Source of the DNA: Fistulifera solaris
Lineage: Eukaryota; Bacillariophyta; Bacillariophyceae; Naviculales; Stauroneidaceae
Direction: 5' to 3'
DNA length: 64,000 bases
Assembly (NCBI GenBank): GCA_030295235.1
Contig: AP026158.1
Coordinates: forward strand, 62,001-126,000
Under the pieces are notes generated by a model. The model did no database searches, was not told where the DNA came from, and was given only the letters and a program-made list of their open reading frames with translations. Of the stretch, positions 8,956-20,205 are shown in pieces. The position numbers and the translations under genes are program-made. Position 1 is the stretch's first letter, and every line of letters starts with the position of its first letter.

Positions 8956-11419
8956 TTAATCGAAAACACCCTTCGCCTTCACTTGTTCAAACTCACTACT
9001 GTGCGTCTCGATGACTTGGCGGCGTTGCAACTTGTTCGCAGCAGTCAAGCAACCGTTCTCCGGGGTCCAGGGCTCATCCAGCAAAGCGACCGCGACTACT
9101 TTCTCCAGATGACTCAAATCCGATTTGGAGTGTTCCTTATGCATATCCGCCAGTACAGCATCGTGCAGCTCCTTTGTCTTCTTAATCTGCTGGAAGTCGC
9201 CAGAAATTCCATTTTCTTTGGCCCACTTCATTGTGTACGGTTCGCTTAACTGCAGCAATGCGACGGGTCGATCCATGTCACCATCACCGTAACAGCAAAT
9301 GCCGCCTGCTACAGCGTCGACGAAGCTCGAGTTTCCAAACGTCATTTCCATCTTTTCGAGGGCAACATATTCACCGCCTTTCAGTTTGACAAGATTCTTC
9401 TTACGGTCCACAATACGTAGACTGCCATCGCTCAAAAACTGACCAATGTCACCCGTATGGAACCAGCCATCTTCTTCAAAAACTTCCCTCGTCTTTTCGG
9501 GTTCCATGTAATATCCACACGAAACGGTGTTTCCGCGAATGAGAATCTCTCCACGACCGTAAACAGGGTTGCCATCCACATCGAACTTGTCTGTACAAAG
9601 ATAAGGGACACCTGCTTTGTCACCAACCTCTGGCGTCGACTCGAGTTTGATTTCCACGGCAGGAATGGCGACACCTGCCACGCCCGTGCTCATGTCGTCC
9701 ATGGCCTGGAACGTGCCTCCTGCGCATGTTTCAGTCAAACCCTGTCATAGGAATGAAGGAGAGAACAGTGTTAGTGAACACAATACGATAGCTCCGCATA
9801 ACCCATCCTCCGTTCAATTTTTCTACTTACGTATCCTTGGACCAGCGAGATGCCGAATGCCGTTCGAATAAAATTCTGCACTTCGCCATTCAATGGACCT
9901 CCACCCGAAACGGCCAAACGCAATCGTCCTCCGACAGCCTTTTTAAACTTTTTAAAGACAACTTTATCGAAAAGGGGCGCATCAAATCCATGTTTCAAAC
10001 AGAACTGTCGCCATTTGAGTCCAGTAGCAACTAATTCCTGTTTGACGGGTGATTCGGCAGCGACTTTGGTCTGAATACCTTTTTGATGACATCCCAAATC
10101 TTGGGCACTGCCACCATAATCGTCGGAGAGTAGACTTCCAGCGCTCCGATCGGATACGCTCCCGTAGTCGTAAGTGACTTGGGGTCCGCGTAACAAAGAG
10201 CACATCCTTTACTGATCATGACACATTCTGCCATAAGTTCCATAATATGAGCGAGTGGTAGATAGGCCAAATAAACTTCTTCTCCTTCGCGGATTCCGAA
10301 ACCCACATCAGCCGAAGCACATCCGGCAACAACCTGAGAATGCGTGATAATGACACCTTTGGGTTTTCCCGTGGAACCGGACTGTAAAAATTGGAAACGT
10401 GAGTCAATTCGTTTTAGCTCAACGCTGCTTGGTTCAAAATTCAACCAAGACGTACCGTATACATGACAACCGCACACGTGCTGGGTTTCGGTGGCACTGG
10501 AGGATACTTCTTGACATCCCCCGACTTTACGAACTCATCAAACGACATGACTTGGACACCATTGGGTGGCTGCGGCCACTCGATCTTGGCATCGACAGGA
10601 ACCAAATCGTTGGTGTAAACAATGTACTTCAAAGTGGGCATGTTCGCACAATTCTTCACCAATTTCGCGACCGAAGCCTTGTTGCAAACAATCACACGAA
10701 TAACATTGTCCGATATGGCTTCCATGACGGCATCAATTCCCAAGGTTGCGTAAACTGTAGTAACAGTGATGCTTTGCGTGAACGCCCCCATAGCCGCAAT
10801 CATCCAGGGTGCACACGTATTCTCAAAGATGGCGATACGACAGGGCTGTGCAATTTTGTCTAAATTGGTCGTTTCCGGTGCCGCAACACAACCCGCCGCT
10901 TTCAAAGCAGCACCGAATTGCAGTGCCTGCTGATAGACTTGCAAAAAAGTCTGCCAGGTAATGTTGGGACCGAATTCTTTGATCTTGGGAGTCTTCCATC
11001 CGATGAATTCTCGTGTCGCCATGCAAGGACGGTTTCCGTAGCGTTCCGACGCATCTTTCATAACATCGTAAAGCGTCGAAATGCCTTCGCGCGGAGTCGT
11101 AGCCAGCTGGTCGCGATAACGAACGTCGCGACGCACGTAAGGTTGCCCATCGACCGCACACGTGCGAAGAGGAGTGCCCGTAAAGTAACTTTGCAGAGCT
11201 TTGACCCAACGGAATGTGACGAGTGTAATCTAAAGTTTTATGAAGAGTGAGAAAGAGCGGCAGAAAGGGAATAAAGAGAGGGAAAACGAACTAAGCATTG
11301 CCGCAACTTGAAGAAAAGCTCCTCCTCAACGCTCCTCAACTTGCCTACAAAACGAAACGTACCGTTAAATCAATCAGAATCAAAAGAATCTTAATCGGCA
11401 AGAGAAGCAAGCCAATCAT
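8956..11419 (-). CDS. Long-chain acyl-CoA synthetase, membrane-anchored
   Basis: Activates fatty acids to acyl-CoA through an acyl-AMP intermediate, feeding lipid synthesis or beta-oxidation. Four exons. Exon 1 (11363-11419) encodes a 19-residue hydrophobic start, MIGLLLLPIKILLILIDLT, continued by ITLVTFRWV: a probable ER or plastid-envelope anchor. Exon 2 reads YVRRDVRYRD to VVMYT; exon 3 begins SGSTGKPKG, completing the P-loop of the adenylate-forming family; exon 4 begins GLTET and contains WFHTGDIG and DRKKNLVKLKGGEYV. Introns, all GT-AG: 11230-11362, 10382-10455, 9742-9830. One frame change near 10077-10085 fits one absent base (IKK to GIQTKV). Corrected length is about 722 aa, normal for eukaryotic LACS. 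Its 3' end lies 57 bp from the converging gene. Confidence 0.93.
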
Positions 11420-12278
11420 GGTTCATACAAAACAAAAGAGAAAAAGAAACAAAGTAAAAACAGAACTTCTTATTACAACCAATCCCCCACTCTTCTAGAC
11501 TCTTTTTTGTGTTGTCTTATTATTTTTTGCACTCGTATAAACGAACGCAAAGATTTGCCTCCGGAAAGTGGCATCCGGAAATCCGCGACGCAGCGACACA
11601 CACGCCCACTTTACTATCGATAACAACGAAAAACGCACGAATACCGCCACGAGTGCCGCATCGCGAATCAATCGTGGTGACCTGCGAGCAAAAAATTTAG
11701 CTTGTGGACATCCGGGTTAGAAAAGACTTGTTGGGACTAGGACCTAGAGAGAAGACTAGGACACCTCGTTCGACGTGAAAACGTCAATGTGGCTCACTGT
11801 GACAGGCAGTACTCTAACGGAACCGATGAAGTGTTATGATTGCTGACGGTATACCTGGTACCATCGTAGACCAAAATAAAATCTCGTTGAAATTTTGTCA
11901 AAGAACAGTCGCAAGTCGCAAGCGTTGTTTTGTTATGTTCAAAACAACCCGACTTCTGTCCGCCGTACGTTAACATTGGCGAAGCAAGCGTCTCTCCTTC
12001 AACCGTTTTTCTGCTGCAGGTCTGGATGACGTTTTTGTTTTTTCGTTTTTTTTTTCTCGTCGCGATCCGTTACCGTTATTCCTCTCGAATTGATACGATG
12101 ATGTCCATCGCATCGAATTTCGTTCACCTATCTTCTCTAGTACCAGGTAATGGATGTCTTTTCCTTTCGATTGGAATCATAGTCATAAAGTTTCCTTTAC
12201 TCGGAAAAGGCCGGTTGATTTTACACTTTACACGTACAGAAACTAACAAAACATATAGAATACAATTCAGAAAATCCC
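11420..12278. other. Divergent intergenic region
   Basis: About 0.86 kb between LACS and the aminotransferase. It contains two copies of the nine-base palindrome-like motif (TACCTGGTA at 11852, TACCAGGTA at 12141) and a T-rich stretch at 12020-12060. No further gene recognised. Confidence 0.5.
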
Positions 12279-13620
12279 ATGACGACACCGACACCCCATG
12301 CATCATCTTCCCAACGATCGGCACAAGTCGCTTCCTTCAAAGTCATGGACGTCTTACAACGCGCCAATGAATTACAAACGGCCGGATACGATGTATTGCA
12401 CTGTGAAGTAGGACAACCGGAAACTGGAGCCCCCGAACCGTCCAACAAGCCGCTGTAACAGCCTTGCAACATCCCCACGACAATTTGGGATACACCAACG
12501 CGTTTGGCTTGTCGGCATTGCGCACCAAAGTCGCGGAACATTACTTCCACAAATATCAAGTCAATGTATCTATGGAACGAGTCGTCATTACGACAGGATC
12601 GTCGGGAGGTTTCTTGTTGGCGTTTACGGCTTGTTTTGATGTCGGTGATGTGGTCGCCATTGCTTCGTCCGGATATCCTTGTTATAGGAACATTTTACAA
12701 GCGTTGGGTTGTACATTAGTGCATGTGCCGCTCAATGAGGATTTTCAATTGACCGCGACGGAGTTGTTGGCCGCTTTAGAAAAGACTCCGAAGATCAAAG
12801 GTTTGATTTTGAGTTCCCCCAGTAATCCGACGGGTGCCATGTTGTCACCGACCCAATTGCAAGAATTGTGTCAAGTATGCGATCAACATCATATTCAATT
12901 TCTATCGGATGAAATTTATCATGGTATATCTTATGGAAGTCAAAAGAAGCCACGGCAATTCAATTCTCCGACAAGGCGGTCGTTTTGAATAGTTTTTCCA
13001 AGTATTATTCCAGTACGTCGAAGGTCATAATATCATGTACTGGTTGTAACTTTTTGACCAATACTGACCGCTTTTTTTGTTTTTTCTCTACAGTGTCCGG
13101 ATGGAGGTTGGGATGGATGGTCTTGCCGGAACATTTGATCGATGCCGTCAACAAATTGCAGCAAAACATGTTTATCAATGCACCCACGCTGTCGCAAACA
13201 GCGGCCCTGCAGTGCTGGAATCCAGAAACGATACAAGAGTTGGAAAGTCACGTACACAAATATCATACCAGTCGGGAAATTATTTTACAGGCCTTGACAC
13301 AACTGCCCGGAAAACTGCATTGGGCACCGGCCGATGGAGGATTTTACGTGTATGTCGATTTGTTGGATCATTTGGCCTTGCCGCAATTGGGTTCTACCAC
13401 CTTTTGTTCCTTGTTCTTGGAGGAGCATCATGTAGCCTTTACACCCGGTATCGACTTTGAAGATCCTTCGACCGATATGGGGCATCGGCGGTTTCGTATT
13501 TCGTATGCGGGAGGCGTTGACACCGTGCGTCAAGCCATGGAACGTTTACAACAGTTCTGGCTCAGTTGGTTGGATCGTGTCGAGAGAGCGAAAGAACAAG
13601 AGACGACGAATACAGCATGA
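12279..13620 (+). CDS. PLP-dependent aminotransferase, class I/II
   Basis: Fold-type I aminotransferase of the aspartate/alanine type, about 420 aa after correction. Landmarks: CEVGQPETGAP near the start, NLGYTNAFGLSALR, TTGSSGGFLLAFTA (cofactor phosphate region), SSPSNPTGAM, SDEIYHGISYG, and NSFSKYYSMSGWRLGW, whose Lys is the expected Schiff-base residue. A GT-AG intron at 13013-13093 splits the codon for the Met after KYYS. The frame changes at the C run 12430-12434 and near 12941-12950, each fitting one absent base. The start MTTPTPHASSS is the first ATG of the open frame; no obvious targeting peptide follows, so a cytosolic enzyme is plausible. The amino-acid substrate is not decidable by eye. 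It is divergent from LACS and converges on CstF-77. Confidence 0.88.
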
Positions 13621-13798
13621 TTTTACTTTCATTCAAGGAGAAGTAAATAAAGGGATAATACTCATCCTAAAAGTATTATAAACATCACAGCAATACCAGT
13701 ATTCAGCATGTGTAGTAATCACTGTGAGTTTCGTGTGTTACCTGGTCTACATTACCATTACTCCGCACTTGTAATTCACTTAAGTGTTCCCCGTCGTT

Positions 13799-16572
13799 TT
13801 ATATTATCTGTTCTTGCACACGCTGTCGCTGTCTGGCACGGAACTGACCGCCGAAACCACCGCCATTGTTCTCCATTCCATTCTCGTCGTCTGAATCGTC
13901 GCCAGTGCCGAGCGTGCGCTTATTGTTTGCATTGGTGATAGTGGGTGCCTCGTCAGCAGGTCGTTCAGAAGGCAAATCATTGCTCAATAAAGTGGCCAAC
14001 GCCATTTCGACCAAGTGCGGTGGAGGTTTGGCCACAATAGGCAAACGAAGCCGCGATGCCGGTAGTAAAAGCAATAGCGATCGTAACCACTCCGGACTGG
14101 TTTGAATTGCCACCATCATCGCACTGGCAGGTCCAGCTGCTGCGGTGGCAGTCGAAGCGGTGGCACCGGAGGCTCCGCGTTGTGGTTGCTGTTTTAGGTC
14201 ATAGGTAAGCCCACCACTGTGGCGTTGGTCTTGGTGACGTTGTCTTTCATAATAACTGGCATCGCTGGCCCCGCCGCTCCAATCTTCTTCGTCCTCAGGA
14301 AGATTCCAGCGCCCAAAAACATCCTGATTGCCCCACCAACCAGATACACTTAAAAGATCCACCGAGCGCTGCAACCCGTTGACAATTTTAGAAGCCGTAT
14401 CGTATCCTTCTTGTCTAACCAGCTGTTCCGAAATCGATGCCTTTTCAGTTTGACTATGAATTACTCCTGTCCCAACATCCTCAACGTCCGGGCCAAACAA
14501 TGTTTGTCTCCTCTGTGCTTCCATTTGATGCAAACGTTTCACGTCTTCCGTACTTTTCACTAAAAACTGCTCGAAATACATTTGTAAGTCTAAAAGTGCA
14601 TTTGTCGCCGCGCTGTTATTTGAAGCGCTAGTGTTGTCTTTCGAGGATGCGGCCACGGCACGTGTCAGAAGAGCTCGCAAATTGACTGGGTCATTGAGTT
14701 GCAACAGCAGCGATGCATAACGCAATACATAGGCTGGCTTCTGTAGGAAGACTGAATGCTTTCTGAGTCCTAGTTCATAGACTCTTGCAGCGATTTCGGG
14801 TGCGTGGTTTTGATGTTGTTCCATGGCCGCGTGCGCCGCATACAAATGCCAAGTTACGGGACCCGGGGGAACTAGATGTTCCTCTGTTGCTGGCGATACG
14901 GTGTGATTGGAAGTGGCCGCCGACCATCGATTGGTAACAACCTTATTGCTGGTAGTCGAGTTCGATTCGAGCGCCGCCACATCTGTCTTGCTACTGGCAA
15001 TGCCATCTTTGTCCTCTTGAGACCGCAAGACACGTCTTCCTCGGGCAAATACTTGTCGTGCAGCTTCCATTCCACGATAGCGCCGTACCAATTGCTGTAA
15101 TACGACAAACCCGAGTGTTGTGGGTGCTCGCCGAATATTTCGTTCCATGACTTGAATGCATTCTTCTTGATGTTGTGTGTTTTCGGAAGAAGGCTGCTGC
15201 GACGTCGAACATTGCAATTCCACCAGCTGACTTTCCGCAATCGCTAAAAGAACCGCGTCGGGTATATATTGTTGTCCCAGTTGCAAAACACTCCTTTGAC
15301 GTTCCAGCGATGATGTTGTGCTTTCCCACATACTCCACATGTGCCACGGTTCCACATGTCGCGTGAAGACACAAACGGCCGCTTGCCACCATCCCCGCAG
15401 ACGCGTCGTGAGATCCGTAGCATTCAGCCGTTCTGGATTGGTCCTTTCATACGCCAACGCCGTTTTCCAAACGTTCCATAGATCGCATTCTTCCTGACGG
15501 GCCTCATTGTCGGGCGGCGCCGCCAACCGCGTCCACCGCAAACTTTCGTAAGCGTACACGCGACTGCGTTCCAAATAGACAGACCGTGCGTGTTGATATT
15601 TGGGTGCCCATTCCTGTACCAAAGCTTGCGCTAGTACTTCATTTTGTGCCTTTTCGAAGGCTTCGTATTCCTGCCACAAGCCATCCAACCCCGTCATGGG
15701 GTGGGTAATCAACTGCTGGTAGGCACTACGCAATTCCAGCATTTGTTCGTGTCCTTGGGTGGTCGAAATTTGAATCCATTGTAAATATCGTCTCCACAGT
15801 TCGTGATTGTTGAGATGTCCCCCGGCATATTTCAACGCCATTTGAAACGCCTGATGCATGCGAGGTCGTTGTTCTTCGGGTGCATTTGGAAATTGACGCA
15901 CCAGTGCACGCTGTCGGTTCTGTAAAAGAGCAGCCACAATGGAACATACCAACTGCAAATACCCGTAATAGGTGAGGCTTGCTGAACGACAGCATTCTCT
16001 TCTGGTGACGCTTCCTCTTCGCGGGGCACTAATTTGCTAAGGAACAAACGATCCAACGTTGCTTGTGCCTGCCGCGCTCGATGCGTCGTCCCTGCCACCA
16101 CTCGAACGGTAGGACCACCGTCTTCTCCAAACATGGCACTGCATCGAAACAATAAGCTTGCGACCGACAACAAATGCTCGACCGCGTAGGGGAAATAGTG
16201 CAACAAATGACCATAACAACTCATCATCCAGTCTAATTGTGCGGTAGTTTCCGCGTCAACCGCATGAATGTTGTGTATTTGTCGATAACAAACTTGTACT
16301 TCGGTCAAAATCGCTTCCCACGCTTCAGTATCGTGCTGCGGATCCGCTTGAATACGTTGCAAGGCATTCTGATAACGACTATCCGGCGGTTGATGTTGCG
16401 GATACGGTGACGGAAGAATACGTGCCGGTAATTCATCCGCGACTTGTATAGCGGAGGCTTTCGCTTTTACAGGATCTTGAATCACCTGTTCGTCAACATC
16501 TTCCATATCTTCATCGTCATCATCATCCTTGCGAAAAAGGATATTTTTGTTGCCATTGTCGTTGAAACTCAT
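13799..16572 (-). CDS. CSTF3: Cleavage stimulation factor CstF-77 / Rna14 homologue
   Basis: Scaffold subunit of the mRNA 3'-end cleavage and polyadenylation machinery. The protein, about 924 aa, begins with an acidic stretch (DDDDDEDMEDVDE) and then carries HAT-type helical repeats: ELWRRYLQWI, GLWQEYEAFEKAQN, YLERSRVYAYESLRW, LWNVWKTALAYERTNPERL. That spacing and the YERTNP turn are typical of the Suf/CstF-77 HAT domain. The C-terminal part has a short PEWLRSLLLLLPASRL segment, as in the dimerising Suf C-domain, and ends in an Arg/Gln-rich tail. One frame change lies between about 15950 and 15985 and fits one absent base at a GGG run. HAT proteins also include crooked-neck and Syf1, but the repeats and the C-terminal element fit CstF-77 best. 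Confidence 0.8.
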
Positions 16573-18961
16573 TCTTTATAGCTGATTATTCACAGGAAAT
16601 ACAATCGACAATGCGAGGAATTATCCGCAAGCTTATTCCCTGTAACAGAGCGTAAAATTACGATACAAAAGCCACTCCTTATGATGTGAATTTACCCTTG
16701 CCGCCGTTGATTTGTCATGGTCGGCTTTTTTCCTCGCACTGTGGCTGTGCGCCGCAAGCCGCAAAGATTTCCTGTTCTGAGCAACGGACAGACGGTGCTC
16801 GTTCGATTAATAATTAACCCCCCTTTTGCTTCATGCCGATCTGCAGAACCTGGAACCCTTGTTACAATGAGGCTCAATAGAATCAATGCTCATGAAGGTG
16901 TATCTATACTATACTTCGATTGCTATATTGCGTGGAGTGTAGGCGGAAATCCGGCAAGACTGGATTTTCAGTCGTGAGCCACGACAAGCAATGGATCCGT
17001 TTGGCGTTTTTCGCTTGTGCTTTGGTCGACCTCTTTCCCTAAAAGCAGTGACTTGCTTTTACAGAGATGTGAATAAGCAAAATGTGGGTCCTTTGTCACG
17101 AAAGTCTACATAAGATGACGTCGAAAGTCGTCCCGAATGCAGGAGAGTCACTGTAGTGTACACTCACAAAGTGTGTAGGCGACCTATCACCAAAGCGGGA
17201 TTCTGAGTCATGAGCCACAAAAACGATTTGCTTCATTTTTGCGTTTCTTGCATGTACCATGCTCTGACAGTAAATGATGCCATGCAGCGGAAGGAGCTGC
17301 ACTGCGTCATGCAACATTTGAAAAATGAGGTGAAACTTAAAGGTTACACAGGTTGGCGTGTACGTCATTTTTACCATGACTCGATTATCAGTCATGAGCA
17401 GAAAAAACTATTGCGTCCCTTATTTGCGTTTCACGTTTACTCAAGATCGTCAATGATTCCTCATGATTCTGCTGACAAATTATACTGTCATACTCCAGAA
17501 AAAGCAATTTATTGTTCCCGATGCGGTTTTTGATTGGTTTGGAAATGGTCCGCAATGATTGAGTTTCGAACAAAGGACAAAAATCGCTGTCAAAGGCAAA
17601 ACATAGGTTGCCTCGATGGGTGATGAATTTTTTTTGGCACGCAGACACCGATTCAGTCCTAATTTTGAGCAGGATACAGGTAAGCTAGAGGTTCGACAAC
17701 TTTACTGGTCAGTTTATACTATATCTTAGTTATCGTATCTTAGTTGAGGTGTCCTTACAGAATTATCAACTACGGAGTAATTAGTAGAGATGGGACGAGG
17801 TTTTTGTGCGAGAACATGCAAGACACAAGACACAAGACGGCTTCAGCAGAATCGTTAAAAGTGGAAAAAGTGTTTTGAAATCTAAACTACCTAAAGCAAC
17901 TTCAAATCGCGTGCCAGTTGAACAATCAGGAACAAATAACAAAATTCTGGCTCATGGCTCCTGAGATGGTGCAGATAACTATACCACACAGCCCCACCTG
18001 GCCACCCTGCCGAAGAACAAAGAAACACCCGTTTATCAGAACACGCGAAGCACGACGCGTCCCTCGACACACGACTACATTATTTAGGAGACTGAAGAGA
18101 GATTGGATTGGGTCTACGGTCAACGTCAACAGTCTACAGGGCCCCTCTTGCCTCGTGCCACGTGCCTCCATGCAAGTGTCTCGCCACTCGCCACTCGCAC
18201 CTACGCCTTACCTGGTAGCTCGATTCGACGAATGACGACGCGTCTTCCGAAATTACGTGCGATCGATGATCGATGACCGATGACCCACCAACTACCGTTG
18301 TAAACAAAAAGAGGGATTATAGCGAATCCTAGTACGATGTACGATTATACTAGTGAAATCAGTATGGGAGCGTTTGAATTCAGAAATTTGTTGCTCGAAA
18401 CGAAGTCAGCTTTCCGCGGTCCAAAAGCGCATTGGAGAAGAACGCAAGTCGCCTTCTTCGTTGTTTATCCTCTTGACTCATCGCCTCAACGGATTCAACA
18501 GTCACACCCATTTTCACACGCTCACTACTTAGCTGTCATTAATAAATTTCATACGAGAGAAGAACAATGGCTCTTTATACTCAAGTTGAATTGCCCCTGA
18601 ATATCAATCGCTCAATCGCCCCTTCTTCATGAGATGTAGTAGTAAAATAAAAAGTTTGTCTCGTCACTCGTCACGATCAGACATTCCGAATGACTTGATC
18701 CAGTGGAGTCTATGCAGTCATTTTGATATTTTTATTATGCCCAAAATGAATGTCTTCAAGTTAGGAACCGCAACTTCGCTTTCCAGTCTTCGTATTTCGT
18801 ACGGCTTCTTCCAAAACGAGACACGAAGCACGACACCCCCACAGTTCTGCTACGTCAAACACGCTCCTTCCCTTCATCACATTATAATACAAGCTTGAGG
18901 GTTCACCTCACTTTGTTTTTGCTATCGCATCATTTTAGCTCGAAGAATCAGAGGCGCAGAG
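16573..18961. other. Long gene-free divergent region with diverged repeats
   Basis: About 2.4 kb between CstF-77 and HSF. Between 16966 and 17440 a block starting GATT.TCAGTCATGAGC and continuing to a GCGTTT-like word occurs three times (see the repeat entry). Short frames at 17210 and 18337 (107 and 87 codons) have no recognisable features. One TACCTGGTA motif sits at 18209. Confidence 0.5.
16966..17445. repeat. Three diverged copies of a roughly 58-bp block
   Basis: Copies begin near 16966, 17201 and 17384. Each opens GATT..CAGTC(A/G)TGAGC or GAGTCATGAGC, then an A-rich word, then an ATT/CAATGG-type word, a T-rich word and GCGTTT. Spacings are about 235 and 183 bp. They look like an old local duplication or scattered pieces of a small element; no terminal repeats or target-site duplications were identified. 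Confidence 0.5.
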
Positions 18962-19827
18962 ATGAAACGTAACCGTTTGACCGACTCTGAAGCGGACCGG
19001 CAGGCCAATGATCGTAAAGAAGCGACTGCGCAGCCCTCGCCATCGTCAGCGGAGTCCCAAATCAAGGGTAAAAATCTCCTTACCTTTCCTCACCGGCTTT
19101 ACAGTCTTTTGAGTGACAAGCAATACGAAAACGCCATCAAGTGGAGCTCGGATGGCAAGTCGTTCGGGTAAGTACAAGTGGCCATGAATTGCCATTGCTG
19201 CAATTTATGATGTTATCTAAATATTGTACAACCAGGGTGATGCCTCTCGAATTTACTAATTTAGTCCTTAACGTGCACTTTCGTGGGTCACAATTTGAGT
19301 CTTTCATCCGAAAATTAAATCGTTGGTGCTTTACCCGAAACGCGATCAATTCGGAGTTCCCCGTTTATGCAGTGGTTCATAGTCATCCTCTGTTCCAAAG
19401 AGACCGACCCGATTTGCTGGAAGCAATGACCTGCGTCAGTAAGAATAAGAAAAGAAAAGAGGATCACAGCTTTTCGGAAGAGGCAAAAGAAGCCGTCGTT
19501 CCGTCCAGTGTGGCAGCAAGTGGAGGGATCATTGATCAGATGACCGCTTCGTTGGTCAACCGTGATGGACTCAATCCGGATATCACTAGAGAAGCCACTC
19601 TAGCTCAAAACATTCGTTTGGCCCAAATTCTACGAGGAGGAATGCAAAACACAATTCCACAGCTTTCGATGAATCAACTCAATCTTCTCTCTCTAGCATC
19701 CAGCAACCCTCCTACAATGGGACCGGTCGAATCACTCTTGCTGCTCGAGCAAGAGAGATTGGCCATGGCACGAAAACAGAAATCTGGTGAATTCTCGATT
19801 GAATCAGATGGATTACCTCTTGCGTAA
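18962..19827 (+). CDS. Heat-shock-factor type transcription factor
   Basis: HSF DNA-binding domain across two exons: FPHRLYSLLSDKQYENAIKW and SSDGKSFG, then after a GT-AG intron (19168-19235) VMPLEF...LNVHFRGSQFESFIRKLNRWCF. The recognition-helix consensus is S-F-(V/I)-R-(Q/K)-L-N-x-W-G-F; here the usual Gly is Cys. In its own frame the protein stops at 19827 (265 aa). From about 19787 an overlapping frame, one base off, stays open to 20071 and reads like protein (GVDPLLGPSRFPNLLLGG, ending APYLPRDDSHAG). I suspect one extra base near 19782-19800 and a true length of about 346 aa. Diatoms have a large HSF family; targets are unknown. Confidence 0.85.
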
Positions 19828-20205
19828 TGTTGGTGTAGACCCGCTGCTAGGTCCCTCTCGCTTTCCAAACCTTCTTCTTGGAGGAGGATTCGAGCCTTCA
19901 ATCCCGTCGGGAGCCTCCTCGGCATTCGTTCCACCCATGCTCGTCAGTCAAGCACCGGGGCCAATAGCACGATTATTGTCTTCCAGGTTGCAACAGAAAA
20001 GAGGCCAAGGCGAAAATCCCCATGACCCGAACGCCCCCTATCTTCCGCGTGATGATTCCCATGCCGGATAAGATATCTTCACCAAGCTGACTGCACAGGA
20101 CTTTCATCTCCCTCTCTTCCCACTTTTGAACAGGAACTAACTGTCCCCCATTCGGCGGTAAGCACCTACTTTTTGATACTTCGTAAATAACAAAACCTCA
20201 ATTTT

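Noticed and set aside
17210-17533. 107-codon ATG frame
   Set aside because: It runs across the diverged repeat block and ends without recognisable protein features.
17685-17700. GGTTCGA word resembling a tRNA T-loop
   Set aside because: No paired stems or anticodon arm could be drawn around it.
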